From Bradymonadales bacterium (lineage in GTDB: Bacteria > Myxococcota > Bradymonadia > REDH01), in the NCBI GenBank assembly GCA_947483645.1, contig CANKLS010000016.1:1-25691 (forward strand): a stretch of 25,691 bases of DNA, read 5' to 3'. The notes under the pieces are model-generated. The model had not been told where the DNA came from. It did no database searches and saw only the letters and a list, made by a program, of their open reading frames with translations. The position numbers were made by a program, and so were the translations under genes. Within the stretch, counting starts at the first letter, position 1; each line of letters begins with the position of its first letter. Shown piece after piece: positions 17,943 to 25,691 of the stretch.

Positions 17943-18332
17943 GCCCGATTGGGATGGGTGCGTGACCGCTGGCCAAAAGCTGGAGGAAAGTCCGGGCTCC
18001 ACAGGGTAGGATGGTCGCTAACGGCGACCGAGGGTAACCTCAGGGAAAGTGCAACAGAAAACAGACCGCCGCTCGGCTCTCCGAAAGGGGGGTAGCGGTA
18101 AGGGTGAAAAGGTGGGGTAAGAGCCCACCGGCCGACGGGTGACCGAAGGCGCACGGTAAACCCCATCCGGAGCAAGATCAGATAGAGACCAATCAGGGAA
18201 ACCTGGACGGGCGTCCCGCTCGGTGGCCTCGGGTTGATCGCACGAGACCATGAGCAATCATGGCCCTAGAAGAATGGTCACGACCCGCTAACGCGGGAAC
18301 AGAACCCGGCTTACATCCCATCCCAATCGGGC
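17943..18332 (+). ncRNA. rnpB: RNase P RNA, bacterial type A
   Basis: The catalytic RNA of RNase P removes 5' leaders from tRNA precursors. The invariant blocks are present in order: GAGGAAAGTCCGGGCTCC (17983-18000), CAGGGAAAGTGCAACAGAAA (18041-18060), the GGTGAAAAGGTG region near 18103, GGTAAACCCC near 18155, AGAAGAATGGTCACG (18268-18282) and ACAGAACCCGGCTTACA (18299-18315). The two ends pair perfectly for 16 bases (17943-17958 with 18317-18332), forming P1, which sets the boundaries to within a few bases. The mature ends may lie slightly inside. No separate promoter is obvious upstream. Confidence 0.97.
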
Positions 18333-18347
18333 ACCCTCGTCTCTCCC

Positions 18348-19709
18348 ATGCCCCACGACGAAGCACAGGCCATCCAGGATCTGCTCGGCCGCCACGCCGG
18401 GCTCTTCGGCTTCTTTGAGGCCGAGGGAGAGGAGCTGGTCATCGTCGGCGGAGCGGTGCGCGACATCATCGCGGGCGTCACACTGCCGGCCAAACTTGAT
18501 GTCGACTTCGCCACCTCGGCGCTGCCCGACAAGACCATCGACATCCTGAAGAAGAACAAGCTCCGCTTCTTCACCACGGGCATCCGCTTTGGCACCATCT
18601 CGACCATCCATGCCGATTCGGGCCGGATGCTTGAGCTTACCACCTACCGGCCCGACGAGAGCTACACGCCGGGCAGTCGCAAACCCGAGGTCTCCTTCGG
18701 CACCTCGCTCGAGGCCGACCTCATCCGGCGCGACCTCTCCATCAACGCGATGGCGCTCCGGAGCGACGGCTCGATCGTCGACCTGTTCGGCGGCCGCGAG
18801 GCGATCGCGGCAAGGCGGCTCGAGGTGCCAGGCGGAGGGCTCGAGCGCACCCGGATCATCCTCCGCGACGACCCGCTCCGCATCCTCCGCATCGCCCGGT
18901 TTGCAGCCCGTCTCGACTACCGCGCCACCGAAGAGACCACCACGGCGGCGACCGAGTGCGCACCCTGGCTTCAGACAATCTCGCACGAGCGCTGGAAGGC
19001 CGAACTCGACAAGCTCCTCGTTGCGCCCCACCCTGATGCGGGGCTGCGCTGGCTGCAGAAGACGGGTGCGCTGCGCGAGGTGCTCCCCGAGGCGCTGCCG
19101 TTGCTGGAGAGCGCCAGCTTTGACCGCTGGTGCGATGCGCTGCAGCAGCTCCCTACCGAGCCCCACCACCTGCGCTGGGCCTGGCTCCTACTCGGCGCGG
19201 CGATCGCGGGCGCAGAGGCGGGTGATGCCACCAGCTGGCCCGAGGTGGCGGTGCGGCAGCAGACGGTGGCGCTGCTCGCAGACCGGCTCAAGTGGAGCAA
19301 CGAGGAGCGGCAGGTGGTGAGCGAGCTCATCGCCCTGCCCCTTTCGACCGCACAGCTTGCGGCGCTGCCGGAGCTTGAACTGCGGCGCTGGATTGCCCGC
19401 ACCGAGCCGCGCGTTGCCGACCAGTGCGCGCTGCTCGTCACGCTCGGCCATCTTGGCGGAGAGGGCGCAGCGCTGGCCCCCTTCCTTGCGCGGGTGGAGG
19501 CGCTCAGCGGCGACGCGAGCCCCGTGCCGCAGCTCCCGCCAGGCTTCGGCAAGGTGCTGATCACGGCGCTCGGACTGCAGCCGGGACCGGCCGTCGGGCA
19601 GGCGGTTGAGGCTGTGAAGCAGGCCATCATCGACGGCCGGCTCCCCAACCGGGGAAGCGCGGAGGACTACCTCGCCTGGCTCCGCAACCGGGCCGAAACC
19701 GACGCCTAA
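18348..19709 (+). CDS. cca: CCA-adding enzyme / poly(A) polymerase-family nucleotidyltransferase
   Basis: The predicted product has 453 residues and is a class II nucleotidyltransferase. The N-terminal head shows VGGAVRD (33-39), the metal-binding pair Asp51/Asp53 in LDVDFAT, FGTIST (81-86), the sugar-selecting RRDLSINAMA (127-136) and the template-like DDPLRILRIARFAARL (174-189), then the motif SHERWKAELDKLL. The C-terminal half is helical and poorly conserved, and no HD phosphohydrolase motif is seen. The enzyme adds or repairs the 3' CCA of tRNAs in the cytoplasm; the tRNA in this window needs it, as its CCA is not encoded. Poly(A) polymerase activity cannot be excluded from sequence. The ATG at 18348 starts 15 bases after rnpB, with no clear ribosome-binding site. 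Confidence 0.9.
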   Translation: MPHDEAQAIQDLLGRHAGLFGFFEAEGEELVIVGGAVRDIIAGVTLPAKLDVDFATSALPDKTIDILKKNKLRFFTTGIRFGTISTIHADSGRMLELTTYRPDESYTPGSRKPEVSFGTSLEADLIRRDLSINAMALRSDGSIVDLFGGREAIAARRLEVPGGGLERTRIILRDDPLRILRIARFAARLDYRATEETTTAATECAPWLQTISHERWKAELDKLLVAPHPDAGLRWLQKTGALREVLPEALPLLESASFDRWCDALQQLPTEPHHLRWAWLLLGAAIAGAEAGDATSWPEVAVRQQTVALLADRLKWSNEERQVVSELIALPLSTAQLAALPELELRRWIARTEPRVADQCALLVTLGHLGGEGAALAPFLARVEALSGDASPVPQLPPGFGKVLITALGLQPGPAVGQAVEAVKQAIIDGRLPNRGSAEDYLAWLRNRAETDA

Positions 19710-20557
19710 CGGAGCCCGCTCCAGGGCGGCGCGAGCGCGCCCTCCGGGGCCACGAAGAAGGCCGGGCCGCGGCTCGTAGAGACCGGCACGGCCTGGCCCG
19801 CCGCAATCGCCGCAGCGCGCACGGCGGTCCACGATTGGAGGCGGGCGAGCTGTTCGGCGCGGGCCTCTGCGCTCCGCTGATAGGCGAAGCGGAGCGTCAC
19901 CGCACCGCTCCGCACCTCGTCGGCGCGGCTATCGAAGAGCACTGCCTCCAGGTCGGCACCGTTGCTTGGATGCACGCGCAGGATGGGGAGCCAGGGCCGC
20001 CCCTTCTCGTCGCAGAGACCGGCGATGGCGCGCAGCATCTGCGTCTGCGTTGAGGCAGCCGCATAGGCCGGCAACGAAGCAACCAGTGCGGCTGCCTCGG
20101 GCAACCCCTGCGCGGGCGAGAGCGTCCGCACCTGTGCAACACCGCCACGGTCGAGCACCCAAGCGAGCGCGGCACCAACAAGCGACCGTTGGGCACCGCT
20201 CCCGCGGGCGGCGGGCGACACCGTCAGCGCGATGAAGTGCCAGAAGCCACCGATGGGCCAGCCCAGCTCGTCGAGCCAGCGCGGCGACAGCTCGGTCGAA
20301 CGGTTGAAGAGATCATCGAAGCGGCTCACAGGCTCGGGCTGCCAGACACCGACGATCACGCCGAGCAGCGCGCCGGCCTCGTCCCGGTGCGCGATGACCA
20401 CCATCGGATGGGGTCCGTCGGCGGCCAGAAACGAGCGCCATCGCCAGACGCCCGCTGCCCGCCAGTCGGCGTCGCAGAGCGCATCGAACGCCGCCGCAAA
20501 AGCGGGCAGAAGGTCGAAGTCGGAGGCTCGATAGACCGAGAAGCCGGCGTCCAGCAT
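19706..20557 (-). CDS. GNAT-like acetyltransferase-fold protein
   Basis: The predicted product has 283 residues and is probably cytoplasmic. The recognisable part is WHFIALTVSPAARGSGAQRSLV (about 106-127), which resembles the acetyl-CoA-binding motif A of GNAT acetyltransferases (beta strand, then R/Q-x-x-G-x-G/A and a helix). It is preceded by strands such as HPMVVIAHRDEAGALLGVIVG. The C-terminal half (VLFDSRADEVRSGAVTLRFAYQ and beyond) is not recognised. Its ATG shares one base with the stop of the dehydrogenase gene (TGATG), so translation is likely coupled. Its stop overlaps that of the convergent cca gene (CTAA, 19706-19709). The substrate is unknown. Confidence 0.7.
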   Translation of the reverse strand: MLDAGFSVYRASDFDLLPAFAAAFDALCDADWRAAGVWRWRSFLAADGPHPMVVIAHRDEAGALLGVIVGVWQPEPVSRFDDLFNRSTELSPRWLDELGWPIGGFWHFIALTVSPAARGSGAQRSLVGAALAWVLDRGGVAQVRTLSPAQGLPEAAALVASLPAYAAASTQTQMLRAIAGLCDEKGRPWLPILRVHPSNGADLEAVLFDSRADEVRSGAVTLRFAYQRSAEARAEQLARLQSWTAVRAAAIAAGQAVPVSTSRGPAFFVAPEGALAPPWSGLR

Positions 20558-21588
20558 CAGCCCTCTTTCGGCACAAGCACGAGCCGGCCGCGGAGGCCGC
20601 CGGCCCGAATCGCCTGGTGCGCCTGTTCGGCCTCTTCGAGCGGCATGGTGCGCTCCACATTCGACGACAGCGGCCGCTCGCGATGCAGTGCCAGCACACC
20701 GCGCATGTCGGCCGCGGTGGCGCCGCTGCTGCCCACCAGCTTGATGCTCGAGACAATGAGGAAGCCCAGGTTGAGGCTTACCGACTCCTGCACCACGTTG
20801 CCGATGACCGTCATGCCGCCGCCCACGCGCAGCGACCGCATCGTGGCGTTGAAGGTGGGCTGTCCAACGCAGTCGAGTGCAACATCGGCCCGCCAGGCGC
20901 CGAGCTGTTTGTGAAAGCTGCCGCCCGCATCGACGATGACCCGCTGCGCGCCAAGCCCGGTCACAAAGTCCACATGCTCCGCGCTCCGCACCACCGCCAC
21001 CACTTCGGCACCCATCCGCAGGCCGAGCTGTACCGCGGCGGCGCCCACGCCACCGTTCGCACCCGTGACGAGGAGCCGCGTTCCGGGCCCGATTGGCGCA
21101 TGGTGCATCAGCCCCCGATAGGCGGTCCCAAAGGTGCAGTGCAGCACAGCTGCCAGCGACGGCTCCAGGTCATCGGGCAGCGCGTAGAGACCAAGCTCGG
21201 GCGACACCACATGGGTCGCATAGCCGCCGTCGGCCATGAGCCCGAAGACCCAGGCTGCAGCATCGCACTGCGAGGTCTGGCCCGCCTTGCAGGCCACGCA
21301 GGTGCCGCAGGAGTCGCGGTGCATGGTGCCGACGCGGTCGCCCACTTGCCAGGCGGTGACGCCCTCGCCCACGGCGATGATGCGGCCCACCGTTTCGTGG
21401 CCAGGCGTTACGGGCAGCGCCACAAAGGGGAAGCGGCCCGACCGGTCGATAAGGTCGCGAAAGCAGACGCCACAGGCCTCCACCTTGACCAGCACCTTGC
21501 CCGCGCCTGGGTCCGAAGGTGGCTCAAACGCCTCAACCAGCATCGGCGTGTCGAACCCCAGCGCCTCCATCCTGACCCGCTTGCCCAT
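20557..21588 (-). CDS. Zinc-dependent MDR alcohol dehydrogenase / quinone-type oxidoreductase
   Basis: The predicted product has 343 residues. It is a medium-chain dehydrogenase/reductase with intact metal sites: catalytic zinc ligands Cys42 (CGVCFRD), His64-Glu65 (TPGHETVG) and probably Cys151, and structural zinc ligands Cys94, Cys97, Cys100 and Cys108. The nucleotide-binding fold has TGANGGVGAAAVQLG (175-189), similar to the AxGGVG form used with NADPH or NADH. The family oxidises alcohols or reduces aldehydes and enones; some close forms reduce acryloyl-CoA. The substrate cannot be assigned. The ATG at 21588 has GGGAG seven bases upstream; a second ATG six codons in is possible. It is the first gene of a two-gene unit with the GNAT-like protein. 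Confidence 0.92.
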   Translation of the reverse strand: MGKRVRMEALGFDTPMLVEAFEPPSDPGAGKVLVKVEACGVCFRDLIDRSGRFPFVALPVTPGHETVGRIIAVGEGVTAWQVGDRVGTMHRDSCGTCVACKAGQTSQCDAAAWVFGLMADGGYATHVVSPELGLYALPDDLEPSLAAVLHCTFGTAYRGLMHHAPIGPGTRLLVTGANGGVGAAAVQLGLRMGAEVVAVVRSAEHVDFVTGLGAQRVIVDAGGSFHKQLGAWRADVALDCVGQPTFNATMRSLRVGGGMTVIGNVVQESVSLNLGFLIVSSIKLVGSSGATAADMRGVLALHRERPLSSNVERTMPLEEAEQAHQAIRAGGLRGRLVLVPKEG

Positions 21589-21731
21589 GACGATCTCCCA
21601 GTCTGTTGTGCGGCCACCAACCTACGATTTCGTCGCACGCGGCGCCACACAAAACCCCGCACCGAGCGCACCCGTTGCCGCCCGCTGCGGCCAAGACTAG
21701 ACCGCTGCCATCGCCCGCTCCGGAGATGCCC

Positions 21732-23252
21732 ATGTCGACGCTTCAGGTCCGCATCCGAAACGCCACGGTCATGCTCCCCTCCGGGCCCGCTCACTGCACC
21801 GTTGGCATCGCAGGCGGCAAGCTCCTCCTCGACCCGCCAGAGATGCTTGCTGCGGAGCGGGAGATCGACGCCACCGGCCTCACCCTGATGCCGGGCGTTA
21901 TCGATGCCCACCTGCACTTCCGCGACCCCGGCTTTCCGCACAAAGAGGACCTCTTCACCGGCCCGCTCGCGGCTGTCACCGGTGGCGTGACCAGCTTCTT
22001 CGAGATGCCCAACACCTCGCCCGCGACCATCTCGCAGGCCCGCCTGGCAGAGAAGCTGGCGATCGCCGCGCGCAAGAGCCTCGCAAACTACGGCTTCTAC
22101 CTCGGCGCCACCTCCGACGCCTCCGGTGCGATCGCCAACCTGCCCGATCTCGCCGCGCTTCGCTGGAGCCCCGGCATCAAGGTCTTCATCGGCTCCAGCA
22201 CCGGCGACCTGCTCGTCGAGCGTCAGGAGGCCCTCGAGCGCATCTTCGCAGAGACCTCCGCCCCCATCTGCGCCCACTGCGAAGACGAAGCGACCATCCA
22301 AGAGAACCGCGAAGCGATCGGCGCCATCACGAGCGTCGCAGACCACTCACGAATTCGCGATGTGCGCGCCGCGGTGCGTTGCACCTGGCGCACGCTCGAG
22401 CTCGCGCTCCGCCACCGCCACCGCTTCCACCTGCTCCACGTCTCGACCGCCGCAGAGGCCGTGTTGCTCGCCCGCTTCTTCCTCACCGGTGCGCTTGTGA
22501 GCCGCGAGGTCGCAGAGGCGCTGGCCAACACCCCCGCAAGCGAGCACCTGCGCGAGCTCGAAGCGATCCCCTTCGGCGGCGCCCTCGCCTTCGCCCGCGA
22601 CCCCGCGACCGCCGCAGACGATCCGCGCCACCTGCTCTCTGCAGAGGCCTGCCCCCACCACTTCCTGCTCTCCACCGACGACTACGCGCGGCTCGGCACG
22701 CTCGTGCAGATGAACCCGCCCGTGAAGTCGCCCGACGATGCCCGCGCCATCTGGGCCGGACTCAAGGCCGGCGCGCTGCAGATGGGCGCCACCGACCATG
22801 CCCCGCACACGCCCGCAGAGAAGGCCGCGGCCTACCCCGCCTCGCCCTCCGGCATGCCTGCCGTGGCCCATCTGCTAGGCCTCTTCACCGAGCGGGCGCT
22901 GGCAGATGGCCTCCCCTTCCACGAGGTGGTCCGCTGGCTCTGCGACAGGCCCGCTCGCATCTGGGGCATCGCGGGCAAGGGGCGGATCGAAGAGGGCTTC
23001 GACGCAGACCTCGTGCTGCTCGATCCCGAGGCGCCGCACAGGCTGAATGAGGGCTTCCGCTACCACTGCGGCACCAACCCCTGGGAGGGGATTCCGATGC
23101 GCGGCGCGATCGAGGCGGTCTTCGTAAATGGCAACCAGGTCTCGGACGGACGGCCCGCCGAGATCTCGGCTACCCTCCTGCTCCCGCGCGGTCGCGAGGT
23201 CACCTTCCTTGAGCCACGCCCCTCGCCCTGGACCGCGGGGAGCGAGTCGTGA
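21732..23252 (+). CDS. pyrC: Dihydroorotase (amidohydrolase family) with internal insertion
   Basis: The predicted product has 506 residues, longer than the usual 420-450. Dihydroorotase closes carbamoyl-aspartate to dihydroorotate in pyrimidine synthesis. The metal site is complete: HLHFRDPG (His60, His62), Lys150 in KVFIGSSTG (probable carboxylated lysine or its structural equivalent), His182 (AHCEDE), His236 (LLHVSTAAE) and Asp355 (ATDHAPHT). About 50 residues (roughly 249-300, rich in Ala, Glu and Leu) are inserted between the LHVST strand and AEACPHH. An allantoinase or hydantoinase is less likely given the EMPNTSP and ATDHAPH context. The ATG at 21732 with GGAG six bases away is better than the ATG at 21726. 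The gene overlaps aroC by four bases. Confidence 0.88.
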   Translation: MSTLQVRIRNATVMLPSGPAHCTVGIAGGKLLLDPPEMLAAEREIDATGLTLMPGVIDAHLHFRDPGFPHKEDLFTGPLAAVTGGVTSFFEMPNTSPATISQARLAEKLAIAARKSLANYGFYLGATSDASGAIANLPDLAALRWSPGIKVFIGSSTGDLLVERQEALERIFAETSAPICAHCEDEATIQENREAIGAITSVADHSRIRDVRAAVRCTWRTLELALRHRHRFHLLHVSTAAEAVLLARFFLTGALVSREVAEALANTPASEHLRELEAIPFGGALAFARDPATAADDPRHLLSAEACPHHFLLSTDDYARLGTLVQMNPPVKSPDDARAIWAGLKAGALQMGATDHAPHTPAEKAAAYPASPSGMPAVAHLLGLFTERALADGLPFHEVVRWLCDRPARIWGIAGKGRIEEGFDADLVLLDPEAPHRLNEGFRYHCGTNPWEGIPMRGAIEAVFVNGNQVSDGRPAEISATLLLPRGREVTFLEPRPSPWTAGSES

Positions 23253-24328
23253 ACACCTTCGGCACCCTCTTCCGACTCACCTCCTGGGGCGAGTCGCACG
23301 GCCCTGCCGTCGGTGGCGTCATCGACGGCTGCCCCGCCGGACTACTCCTCGACGAGGCCGCGATCGCCGCACAGCTCTCACGCCGCAGCACAGCGCAGAG
23401 CCTGCTCACCTCGTCGCGGCGCGAGTCCGACGCCGTCCGCCTCCTCTCCGGCCTCTACGAGGGGCGCACCACCGGCACACCGATCGCCTTCGAGGTGGCC
23501 AACGAGGACGCCAAGAGCGAGCACTACACGGCGCTTGCCGGCCTCTACCGCCCCTCGCACGCCGACTACACCTACGAGGCCAAGTATGGGCTGCGGGACC
23601 ACCGCGGCGGCGGACGAGCGAGCGCCCGCGAGACGGTGGCCCGTGTGGTCGCAGGGACCATCGCGGAGCAGCTCCTCCGCGAACAGTTCGGTGTGGAGAT
23701 CGTGGCCTGGGTGAGCAGCGTCGCGAACATCACCAGCAGCGTCGATGCAGACAGCGTGACCCGCGCAGAGGTCGACCGCGACGCTGTGCGCTGCCCCGAC
23801 ACCACCGCCGCAGTCGCTATGGAGGCCGAGATCCTCGCGGCCCGCAGCGAAGGCGACACCGTCGGAGGCACCATCACCTGCGTGGCGCGCGGCCTCCCCG
23901 CCGGCTGGGGCGAACCGGTCTTCGGCAAGCTCGAGGCCGAGCTGGCCCGGGCCATGCTCTCGCTCCCCGCCTGCAAGGGGTTCGAGTCGGGCAGCGGCTT
24001 CGACGGAACCCGGATGCGCGGCTCCGCCCACAACGACGACTTCGTCCGCGACGGCGAGCGCATCACCACCGCGACCAACCGCTCCGGCGGCATCCAGGGC
24101 GGCATCAGCAACGGCGCACCCGTGCTCTTCCGCGCCGCCTTCAAGCCGGTCGCCACCCACTTCCAGCCGCAACAGACGGTCACCACCTCGGGCGAGGCGA
24201 CCACCTTTGCTGCGACCGGCCGCCACGACCCCTGCGTTTTGCCCCGCGCCGTCCCCATGGTCGAGGCCATGGCGGCCCTCACATTGCTCGACGCGGCGCT
24301 GCTCCAGCGGGCGCGAACCGGGCGCTGA
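23249..24328 (+). CDS. aroC: Chorismate synthase
   Basis: The 359-residue product turns 5-enolpyruvylshikimate 3-phosphate into chorismate using reduced FMN, the last shared step of aromatic amino acid synthesis. The signatures are [18 protein letters not shown] near the start, [20 protein letters not shown] in the middle, [13 protein letters not shown], and [17 protein letters not shown] near the end. The length is normal. The GTG start (23249) overlaps the stop of the dihydroorotase gene as GTGA and has GGGGAG six bases upstream, so the two genes are translationally coupled. Confidence 0.97.
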   Translation: MNTFGTLFRLTSWGESHGPAVGGVIDGCPAGLLLDEAAIAAQLSRRSTAQSLLTSSRRESDAVRLLSGLYEGRTTGTPIAFEVANEDAKSEHYTALAGLYRPSHADYTYEAKYGLRDHRGGGRASARETVARVVAGTIAEQLLREQFGVEIVAWVSSVANITSSVDADSVTRAEVDRDAVRCPDTTAAVAMEAEILAARSEGDTVGGTITCVARGLPAGWGEPVFGKLEAELARAMLSLPACKGFESGSGFDGTRMRGSAHNDDFVRDGERITTATNRSGGIQGGISNGAPVLFRAAFKPVATHFQPQQTVTTSGEATTFAATGRHDPCVLPRAVPMVEAMAALTLLDAALLQRARTGR

Positions 24329-24357
24329 CAGCGGCCTGCAAGAGGAAAATCGAAACC

Positions 24358-24373
24358 GAATGAACGCTCATTC
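24358..24373. promoter_or_regulatory. Probable operator of the TetR regulator (FadR/YsiA-like box)
   Basis: The inverted repeat GAATGA-ACGC-TCATTC lies 60 bases upstream of the TetR start codon. With flanks it reads CGAATGA-ACGC-TCATTCA, matching 13 of 14 half-site positions of the TGAATGA-N4-TCATTCA box that I recall for the Bacillus FadR (YsiA) regulator. A -35-like TTGACC (24378-24383) begins four bases downstream, so occupancy could block RNA polymerase. Binding by the adjacent regulator is inferred. Confidence 0.65.
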
Positions 24374-24377
24374 AGCG

Positions 24378-24406
24378 TTGACCCCACCCCCCGCTTCGGC
24401 TAGTTG
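24378..24406 (+). promoter_or_regulatory. Possible promoter of the tetR-etfB unit
   Basis: TTGACC (24378-24383) matches five of six -35 positions and is followed after 17 bases by TAGTTG (24401-24406), a poor -10. Transcription would start near 24413, about 20 bases before the ATG. Position next to the operator supports it; the -10 match does not. Confidence 0.35.
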
Positions 24407-24433
24407 CGCGGCAGGTTTTCTGCTCGGATTTTC

Positions 24434-25039
24434 ATGCGCGACAAGAACCCAGAAAAGCGTATCCGCATCCTCGACGCAGCCCTCAAAATCTTCGCGAGCC
24501 GCGGATTCTACAATGCCAAGGTCTCCGAGGTCGCCAAAGAGGCCGGCGTCGCCGACGGCACCATCTACCTCTACTTCGAGAGCAAAGACGCCCTCCTCAT
24601 CGCACTCTTCGAAGACCGCATGCAGCGGATCATCGCCCGGGCCAACGACGAGATCGCCCGCACCGAGGGCAACGTCCTCGACAAGATCCGGCAGGCCATC
24701 GCCCTCCACCTGAGCCTCGTCCTCGACGACCCCGACCTCGCCGAGTTCATCACCGTCGAGCTCCGCCAGTCGGGCAAGTTCATCAAAGAGTACGACAACC
24801 CCAAGTTCACGGAATATCTCCGCATCTTCCGCGATCTCATCCTCGCCGGCCAGGAGCAGGGTCTCATCCGACGCAACGTCGATGCCCGACTCGTGGTCCG
24901 CGCCATCTTTGGCGCACTCGACGAGCTCCTCCTCACACTCAGCCTCACCCACCGCAACCGCTCCGTGGACCTCAACGCCACCGTGGACGGCCTCTGCGAC
25001 ATCTTCTTCGACGGCATCCGGGCCCAGCCGGCCCGCTGA
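24434..25039 (+). CDS. TetR-family regulator, FadR (YsiA)-like
   Basis: The predicted product has 201 residues. The N-terminal helix-turn-helix (about 9-55) contains RILDAALKIFASRGFYNAKV and EAGVADGTIYLYFESKDALL, very close to the acyl-CoA-responsive FadR/YsiA subgroup as I remember it. The helical C-terminal part (about 60-195) would form the ligand pocket and dimer interface. In Bacillus, FadR represses fatty-acid beta-oxidation genes including etfB-etfA and is released by long-chain acyl-CoA. Here etfB follows after 52 bases, and a palindromic operator-like site lies upstream, so self-control together with etfB is the simplest model. The ATG at 24434 was chosen because the protein then starts directly at the family N-terminus; an upstream start at 24404 adds ten unlikely residues. 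Confidence 0.92.
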   Translation: MRDKNPEKRIRILDAALKIFASRGFYNAKVSEVAKEAGVADGTIYLYFESKDALLIALFEDRMQRIIARANDEIARTEGNVLDKIRQAIALHLSLVLDDPDLAEFITVELRQSGKFIKEYDNPKFTEYLRIFRDLILAGQEQGLIRRNVDARLVVRAIFGALDELLLTLSLTHRNRSVDLNATVDGLCDIFFDGIRAQPAR

Positions 25040-25091
25040 CTTCTCTCACCATCAAAGCGCCGCCTTTGCGGCCAGTTTCCGGAGGTTCCCT

Positions 25092-25691
25092 GTGAAGATT
25101 CTCGCCACTGTAAAGCGTGTGTTCGACACCGACGGCAAGCCCAAGCTCACCGCCGATGCCAAGCTCGACGTCTCGTCCATCGACTGCAAGCTCAACCCCT
25201 TTGACGAGTATGGCGTCGAAGAGGCGGTGCGTCTCCAAGAGAAGGGCATCGCCACCGAGGTGGTCATCTGCTGCGTCGGCCCCGAAGAGGCCCAGAAGGA
25301 GATGCGCACCGCACTCGCCATGGGTGGCGATCGCGGCCTGCTTGTGAAGGTCGACAACACCGAGTCGCTCGACACCCTCTCCATCGCCAAGATCCTCGCC
25401 GCGGTCGTCAAGAAGGAGAAGCCCGACCTGGTCATCCTCGGCAAGCTCTCCACCGACTCCGAGAACAACCAGGTGGGCCAGATGCTCGCTGAGCTCACCG
25501 GCTACCCGCAGGCCACCTTCGCCTTCAAGCTCACCCCCGATGCGGGCGGCTGGGCCATCGTTGGCCGCGAAGTCGACGGCGGCACCTCCGACGTCAAGGT
25601 CAAGCTCCCCGCCGTCATCACGGCCGACCTTCGCCTCAACGAGCCCCGCTACGCGTCGCTCCCCGGCATCATGAAGGCCAAGAAGAAGCCC
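25092..25691 (+). CDS. etfB: Electron transfer flavoprotein beta subunit, C-terminus outside window
   Basis: Two hundred codons are visible, starting MKILATVKRVFDTDG (GTG start, 25092) with GGAGG six bases upstream (25081-25085). Family features are NPFDEYGVEEAVRLQEKG, VVICCVGPEEAQKEMRTALAMGGDRG, VILGKLSTDSENNQVGQMLAELTGYPQATF, and DLRLNEPRYASLPGIMKAKKK near the edge, the end of which contains the recognition loop for partner dehydrogenases. With EtfA it carries electrons from acyl-CoA dehydrogenases to the quinone pool through ETF:quinone oxidoreductase. An etfA gene is expected just beyond the window. Confidence 0.95.
   Translation, partial: MKILATVKRVFDTDGKPKLTADAKLDVSSIDCKLNPFDEYGVEEAVRLQEKGIATEVVICCVGPEEAQKEMRTALAMGGDRGLLVKVDNTESLDTLSIAKILAAVVKKEKPDLVILGKLSTDSENNQVGQMLAELTGYPQATFAFKLTPDAGGWAIVGREVDGGTSDVKVKLPAVITADLRLNEPRYASLPGIMKAKKKP

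Noticed and set aside
17010..18002. 330-codon minus-strand open frame opposite the zinc-ribbon gene
   Set aside because: Leu/Val/Glu-rich antisense of a coiled-coil gene that also runs into rnpB.

Overview
The window reads as chromosomal DNA of a high-GC Gram-negative bacterium, most likely a myxobacterium-like lineage (Myxococcota/Bradymonadia, formerly Deltaproteobacteria). The pointers are two lipoproteins built from MopE-type and Myxococcus-type cysteine-rich repeats with Thr/Asp-rich linkers, a kinase-like/formylglycine-enzyme-like fusion, a type A RNase P RNA, and strong GC bias at third codon positions. The lineage is an inference. No phage, insertion sequence, integrase or CRISPR array is visible, and genes are packed so tightly that no stretch over 300 bases lacks one.

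Left part (1-7195). A minus-strand run reads comEA-like lipoprotein, adk, a 335-residue repeat lipoprotein and a very large repeat lipoprotein that leaves the window at base 1. The last three are almost contiguous and look like one operon. Divergent from it is an exported DUF547 protein. That gene converges, through a shared CTAG stop, on a PLP-dependent Cys/Met metabolism enzyme.

Middle part (7338-16844, plus strand). An HAE3-type RND exporter and a CpcT/CpeT-like lipoprotein form a pair. The macromolecular-synthesis genes dnaG and rpoD follow, but a 756-residue membrane protein lies between them. It consists of a degenerate Ser/Thr kinase domain, a transmembrane helix and an FGE/SUMF1-like domain that lacks the usual catalytic cysteines. 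This is the most unusual protein here.

RNA-processing part (16923-19709, plus strand). A CAT-anticodon tRNA with features of tRNA-Ile2 and no encoded CCA is followed by a coiled-coil C4 zinc-ribbon protein, the RNase P RNA (rnpB) and a CCA-adding nucleotidyltransferase. A tRNA substrate and the RNA or enzyme for both of its end-maturation steps therefore lie within 2.8 kb.

Right part (19706-25691). A minus-strand pair (zinc MDR dehydrogenase, then a GNAT-like protein) is divergent from a translationally coupled dihydroorotase-chorismate synthase pair. Next come a TetR regulator with a near-perfect inverted repeat upstream, resembling FadR/YsiA boxes, and the start of etfB. This suggests a fatty-acid-oxidation control unit continuing beyond the window.
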